This document shows positions 60,253 to 64,000 of a stretch of DNA of 64,000 bases, one piece after another. The first letter of the stretch is position 1. Each line of letters opens with the position of its first letter. The DNA comes from Facklamia miroungae (GTDB lineage: Bacteria; Bacillota; Bacilli; Lactobacillales; Aerococcaceae). The notes beneath the pieces are model-generated. The model was not told where the DNA came from, ran no database searches, and was given only the letters and a program-made list of their open reading frames with translations. The stretch is from NCBI RefSeq assembly GCF_012396555.1, contig NZ_JAAXPS010000004.1, positions 62,001 to 126,000 on the forward strand, given 5' to 3'. The translations under genes were made by a program, and so were the position numbers.

Positions 60253-62929
60253 TTTTTATGTGAACCTCCTCTAAAGGCAAAGTAAATGAAAAAATGGTTC
60301 CATTAGGTTGATTATCCTCAACCCCGATCTCACCTCCATGTGCTTCAATAATCGACTTGCATAAACTTAAGCCAAGACCTAAGCCCCGCCGGCTATCTGA
60401 TTGGCCTAGATCAGCCGTGTAAAACATATCAAACAAATGAATCTTTGCTTGATCAGAAATGCCAGGTCCATCATCAGCAAGTTCAATTTGAACCAGATTG
60501 TCAACTTTTTTGGCAGATAAAATAATGGATGAACCGGACTGTGTATATTTAATTGCATTATTAATTAAATTGACGAGGACTTGAACAATTAAGCGTGCAT
60601 CCATTTTTGCCACCAATAATTCATCCGTTAACTTAACTGAAAAATGATGATCTGAGATATTCCGATCAATGTGGGTAATGGCTTCATGAACAACATCTTC
60701 AATTAATTCTGCATTCAGAGTAATATTCATTGTTCCATTATCAAGTTTAGTGATGGAAAGGAGATTTTCTGTCAAATTAATGAGCCACATCGCATCATCA
60801 TAAATACTACTATATAGATTTTGTTTTTTCTTCTCTTCTAATTGAAGGGTTTGATCCATTAAAACCGAGGCATTACCACTGATACTAGTCAAAGGCGTAC
60901 GTAAATCATGCGAAATTGATCTTAGAAGATTGGAGCGTAATCTTTCTCTTTGTGTTTCAATCTCAATCGCTTGTTTTTCTTCTATTAAATGACGTCGCTC
61001 AAGCATTAAACCACAATCATTTAAAATGGACACGATTAGGTTTTTTTCGAAAACACTCAGAACGGGATAATACTTTATTGGGATACCAATTATACCCAGG
61101 GCTTCTTGACTACCACGAACCGCCATATAGAGGTTTTGGGCATGGGATAAAGTATTAGTTGTTGCGCCCGCGTGTTTGTTATTCTTAATCACCCAATTAG
61201 CGATAGCTAACTCATCTTGGTTGAGGGGTCCAATTATTTTCCCAAGGCCTGGTTGGTTTGTTTCAGAAAATTGTAAAGTAGATTCATTCTGGGTCAAAGC
61301 ATAGAGAATAGGACGATTAATTAATTCAGCTATTTGACTAGCTGCAATCTGAATAATTTCAAATTCATGCTGTCCGTCGGCTAATTTTTGGTTACTATTC
61401 ATAATAATTTCCATATGGTAAGCTCTTTGGGCAGATTGCTGGGCTTGTTTTTTGACTCGGGTTGCGAGTGAGCTAGAAAGAACACTAGCGACAAGCATAA
61501 TCAGAAAAGTAACCGGGTAATCGGGAGCGTAAGCTTCTAAAGTAAATCGAGGAACAGTGAAGAAATAATTAAAGGAAATGACACTGAAAAGAGAGGCTAA
61601 GACCCCATACCAATGGCCTCGGGTCCAGACAGCTGTTAAGAGAACAGCTAGAATATAGACTGTGATAATATTTGCTTCCCGGAGTCCAACTTGGTAAAAA
61701 CCAAAACTGATCAAGGTGGCTATAATATTCAGTCCAATTACTTTTACAAAGTCTTTCCAACTAAATTCTTGTTTAGTATTGCTGAATAATTTGAAGGATT
61801 GTCTTTGACGTGGTTGATCATCAGGAATAATGTAGATGTCTATATTGTCTACTAATTTATTTAATTTATCAGTCAAGGTTTTATGGCGCGTGAAGATGCG
61901 ACCACTTTTATTATTTCTTCCCAAAACAATCTTGGTAATGCCACTAACTTTAACGTACTCTGCTATTTGAAAAGCAGGATCATCCCCATAAACTGTTGAA
62001 ATTTGAGCACCTAATTGTTCAGCTAGACGCAAGTTATTTCTAAGTTGTTTTAGTTCTTCGGCTTTCAACGGTTTGTGATCAGAATCTTCAACATAAAGGG
62101 CAGTAAAATGGCTATGAAAGGCTTCCGCCATTCGAGCGGCGGTTCGAATGACTTTAGCATTACTCGGTGAGCTTGATATACAAACTAAAATATGATCGCT
62201 TGCGATATTGCTAAGAGGATTGCCTTGTTTTTGAGCGTGACGACTGAGATGATCCGCTGTTCGACGCATAGCAAGTTCTCTTAAAGCTCTTAAATTGTCA
62301 CGTGAGAAAAAATGATTCAATGCCCTTGAAGCTTGTTCTTTTTTATAAATTTTCCCCATTTTCAAGCGTAAGATTAAGTCATCCGGTTCGATATCAATTA
62401 ATTCAATTTGATCGGCTGCATCAAAGACGGAATCAGGAATCCTTTCATTAACTGCCACGTTGGTAACGGTGTCTACAACGTCTTTTAAAGACTCTAAGTG
62501 TTGAATATTCATAGTCGTGTAAACATCAATTCCAGCTCGCAGTAGTTCTTCGACATCTTGATAACGTTTGGTATGGCGGGACCCTTCAGCATTACTATGG
62601 GCTAACTCATCGACTAAAATAAGTTGCGGTTTGCGGTTTAACGCACCATCTAAGTCAAATTCTTTTAATGACAATCCACGGTAGGTTATCTCAATAGGCG
62701 ACAAGCTTTCCAAACCATCCATTAATTTTAGCGTATCTGGACGGGTGTGCTGTTCAATATATCCAATGATAACATCAACACCTTGTTCTTTAGCGGAGTG
62801 AGCAGCTTGTAACATACTGTATGTTTTACCTACTCCGGCGGCATAGCCACAAAAGATTTTTAAGTGCCCTGGTTGGATATCGTTTATTGAATTATTTAAT
62901 TGATAGCTAGCCTTTAAGTCTTGAACCAT
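60245..62929 (-). CDS. kdpD: Sensor histidine kinase KdpD
   Basis: An 894-residue full-length KdpD. The N-terminal KdpD domain has Walker A GYAAGVGKTYSMLQ and VDELAHSNAEGSRHTKR; a USP-like domain follows (ILVCISSSPSNAKVIRTA), then four membrane helices (about 395-490), a GAF-like part, the H-box SHDLRTPLTSISGNAS and the ATPase domain with NLINNAIKYTQ and GLGLGLSLCKSIIEAHGG. GTAGGTGA precedes the ATG. The USP domain may bind c-di-AMP as in Staphylococcus; this is inferred from the family. Confidence 0.95.
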   Translation of the reverse strand: MVQDLKASYQLNNSINDIQPGHLKIFCGYAAGVGKTYSMLQAAHSAKEQGVDVIIGYIEQHTRPDTLKLMDGLESLSPIEITYRGLSLKEFDLDGALNRKPQLILVDELAHSNAEGSRHTKRYQDVEELLRAGIDVYTTMNIQHLESLKDVVDTVTNVAVNERIPDSVFDAADQIELIDIEPDDLILRLKMGKIYKKEQASRALNHFFSRDNLRALRELAMRRTADHLSRHAQKQGNPLSNIASDHILVCISSSPSNAKVIRTAARMAEAFHSHFTALYVEDSDHKPLKAEELKQLRNNLRLAEQLGAQISTVYGDDPAFQIAEYVKVSGITKIVLGRNNKSGRIFTRHKTLTDKLNKLVDNIDIYIIPDDQPRQRQSFKLFSNTKQEFSWKDFVKVIGLNIIATLISFGFYQVGLREANIITVYILAVLLTAVWTRGHWYGVLASLFSVISFNYFFTVPRFTLEAYAPDYPVTFLIMLVASVLSSSLATRVKKQAQQSAQRAYHMEIIMNSNQKLADGQHEFEIIQIAASQIAELINRPILYALTQNESTLQFSETNQPGLGKIIGPLNQDELAIANWVIKNNKHAGATTNTLSHAQNLYMAVRGSQEALGIIGIPIKYYPVLSVFEKNLIVSILNDCGLMLERRHLIEEKQAIEIETQRERLRSNLLRSISHDLRTPLTSISGNASVLMDQTLQLEEKKKQNLYSSIYDDAMWLINLTENLLSITKLDNGTMNITLNAELIEDVVHEAITHIDRNISDHHFSVKLTDELLVAKMDARLIVQVLVNLINNAIKYTQSGSSIILSAKKVDNLVQIELADDGPGISDQAKIHLFDMFYTADLGQSDSRRGLGLGLSLCKSIIEAHGGEIGVEDNQPNGTIFSFTLPLEEVHIKND

Positions 62930-63008
62930 TTTTTCACCTACTTTCTTTATTCTCCTTATTATTTTACTTGATCTAGTGTTTTTAAAATATAAAAACTCTT
63001 TGAGCGGT

Positions 63009-63025
63009 ATTAAGATTGTATAAAG
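63009..63025 (-). promoter_or_regulatory. Putative KdpE site upstream of kdpDE
   Basis: Minus strand CTTTATACAATCTTAAT, identical over 17 bp to the site at 59416-59432, about 80 bp before kdpD. Confidence 0.7.
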
Positions 63026-63132
63026 ATTCGGTCTTTATTTAATTTTAATACTGATCACGGTCCTTTAACACTATCTTATTAGCTGATAACTTATACTGAG
63101 TGTAGCTAATAGTAAAAAGGAGGTTGTTTAAA

Positions 63133-63384
63133 GTGAATCACTATCTATCAAACTATCCAAGACAGTCATCCTATTATCATAGAATGGATGGAATTAATTT
63201 TTCGAAGCGATTGAACATTCACTTTGCATTTATTATACAACTTGAGAAGAGCATGATCGCTTATTTAAAAACGCACCCCTTAATTTTAATATTTTTTATG
63301 GTAATTGGAATGCCGCTATGTATATTGTTAGCTGTCGCCACGGTTACAACTATTTTTTCTTTATTATATCTGTTTATCTTATAA
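63133..63384 (+). CDS. Small membrane protein, function unknown
   Basis: An 83-residue protein with a polar N-half (NHYLSNYPRQSSYYHRMDGI) and one long hydrophobic hairpin near the end (LILIFFMVIGMPLCILLAVA, then TVTTIFSLLYLFIL). I chose GTG 63133 because AAAAAGGAGG lies 9 bp upstream; TTG 63124 abuts it. I do not recognise a family. It is divergent from kdpD. An inverted repeat TATTAGCT/AGCTAATA (63077-63084 with 63104-63111) lies just upstream of its ribosome site and could be an operator. Confidence 0.65.
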   Translation: MNHYLSNYPRQSSYYHRMDGINFSKRLNIHFAFIIQLEKSMIAYLKTHPLILIFFMVIGMPLCILLAVATVTTIFSLLYLFIL

Positions 63385-63398
63385 AATTTATAAAGAGC

Positions 63399-63428
63399 TA
63401 GGGACTAAAGAGATAAGTCCCTATTTTT
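63399..63428 (+). terminator. Terminator after the small membrane protein gene
   Basis: TAGGGACT (63399-63406) pairs with AGTCCCTA (63416-63423), followed by TTTTT. Confidence 0.9.
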
Positions 63429-63719
63429 AATGGTATTCTTAAAGAATTACTTTTATGTTTTTTTAAATTGGAGTCCATCAGGATCATAAAGTAGTTTTTC
63501 AAGCGGACTTCAATTTTAAAAATCTATGTTTGATAAATTTTCTTTATAGGCCTGTTTGAAAAATAGATAGTGCTAACATTAAGTATGAACAATATAGTTT
63601 TCATTATATAATTAATTGCCTTATTTAGAATTGGATTCCATAAGTAAACTTATCGTATTAATGAAACTGAGTGTTATAATATAGTTAGCAAAGTTCTTTA
63701 AATTTTAGGAAAGGAAGCG
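63429..63719. other. AT-rich intergenic region; promoter of the last gene, possible gene remnant
   Basis: An extended -10 TGT-TATAAT (hexamer 63675-63680) lies 44 bp before the last gene. On the minus strand at 63509-63453 a short frame ends EKLLYDPDGLQFKKT and stop; it may be the tail of a decayed gene but is too short to assign. Nothing else is seen. Confidence 0.4.
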
Positions 63720-63723
63720 ATGT

Positions 63724-64000
63724 ATGGATACAAAAAAAATTGAGGCAGTAATAAACAATTTTTATAAAGCTGTCTACTCAAACAATCGACAAGCGTTTTA
63801 TGGAATGCTGGCCAACTCCTTTAAAGATCGAGTCAGTTTAGAAGAATTTAATCGCTACCGTCAATATCGCATGATCGATATTGGTCGACTTGAAAAAGTT
63901 GAAAAAATTCAAGAGGATGTCGATAAAATTCTAGTAACTTGCAAAATAAAAATTCGCGAAAACACAGTGACTCATGTTTATCATTTGATTGAAGAAAGGG
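63724..64000 (+). CDS. Protein of unknown function, N-terminal part
   Basis: The gene is cut by the right edge after 92 codons. It begins MDTKKIEAVINNFYKAVYSN and continues with NRQAFYGMLANSFKDRVSLE and a mixed alpha/beta region (VDKILVTCKIKIRENTVTHVY). The order of helices then strands and the AVYSNNRQAFYGML pattern are reminiscent of SnoaL/NTF2-like folds, but I cannot support that firmly. AAAGGAAGCG precedes the ATG at 63724; an out-of-frame ATG at 63720 reads only seven codons. No signal peptide. Confidence 0.7.
   Translation, partial: MDTKKIEAVINNFYKAVYSNNRQAFYGMLANSFKDRVSLEEFNRYRQYRMIDIGRLEKVEKIQEDVDKILVTCKIKIRENTVTHVYHLIEER

Noticed and set aside
63453-63509. Minus-strand peptide tail EKLLYDPDGLQFKKT before a stop codon.
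   Set aside because: Only 17 codons between stops; too short to separate a gene remnant from chance.
1-64000. CRISPR arrays, prophage or restriction-modification genes.
   Set aside because: No regularly spaced repeats and no such genes were found in the window.

Overview
The window comes from a low-GC Gram-positive bacterium of the order Lactobacillales. The evidence is the dut-radA-PIN/TRAM-gltX and cysS-mrnC-rlmB-yacP-sigH gene order, ctsR placed directly next to clpC, strong AGGAGG ribosome binding sites with some GTG/TTG starts, ECF vitamin transporter S-components, and a short hairpin SRP RNA. A family such as Aerococcaceae or Carnobacteriaceae would fit, but no rRNA gene is present and I cannot name a genus. 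I see no prophage, transposase or CRISPR array.

Layout. 1-13 kb: end of a CDF metal transporter, a membrane-anchored C39-like peptidase, a cytoplasmic alpha-amylase, then the housekeeping block (dut, radA, PIN/TRAM protein, gltX, lplA, cysS, mrnC, rlmB, yacP/rae1, sigH). 13-18.5 kb: two ECF S-components (QueT-like with a structured leader; ThiT with a complete TPP riboswitch), a methionine-type ABC transporter and BrnQ. 19-24.6 kb: a five-gene peptide ABC operon. 24.6-27 kb: a two-gene cassette (small membrane protein plus XRE regulator) inserted between two diverged copies of an oppF/yaaA junction, then yaaA and yitT with a long structured leader. 27.5-34.5 kb: a proton antiporter behind an intrinsic terminator, a rhodanese/CstR-like sulfur-stress pair, a cupin, an OsmC protein, a secreted DUF4767 protein, and glycerate permease plus kinase. 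34.5-40.7 kb, minus strand: a second oligopeptide ABC system. 40.8-46.7 kb: a B12-dependent ribonucleotide reductase under tandem NrdR boxes, divergent from ctsR-clpC. 46.9-53.5 kb: a small membrane protein, tadA, SRP RNA, an sRNA-like unit and a ugpBAEC-ugpQ operon behind a four-repeat Pho box. 53.5-54.5 kb: a SAP-domain gene broken by one amber codon, and csbD. 54.6-63 kb, minus strand: the Kdp potassium system (kdpD, kdpE, a 32-aa membrane protein, kdpF, kdpA, kdpB, kdpC). The end holds two uncharacterised genes, the last cut by the window edge.

How it fits together. The window is rich in scavenging: peptides (two systems), methionine, branched-chain amino acids, thiamine, a queuosine precursor, lipoate and glycerophosphodiesters. 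This points to an auxotrophic, host- or food-associated lifestyle. Use of class II RNR implies that the cell needs adenosylcobalamin. Much regulation can be read from the DNA: TPP translational switch, Pho box, NrdR boxes, CtsR operator, a CsoR/CstR operator, two cre-like sites, and a 17-bp element shared by both kdp promoters.

Most novel points: (i) the XRE cassette inside a diverged oppF/yaaA duplication; (ii) three of the four ABC substrate-binding proteins lack the lipobox cysteine; (iii) three leader or sRNA candidates that I cannot assign to a known class (yitT leader, antiporter attenuator, sRNA-like unit beside the SRP RNA).
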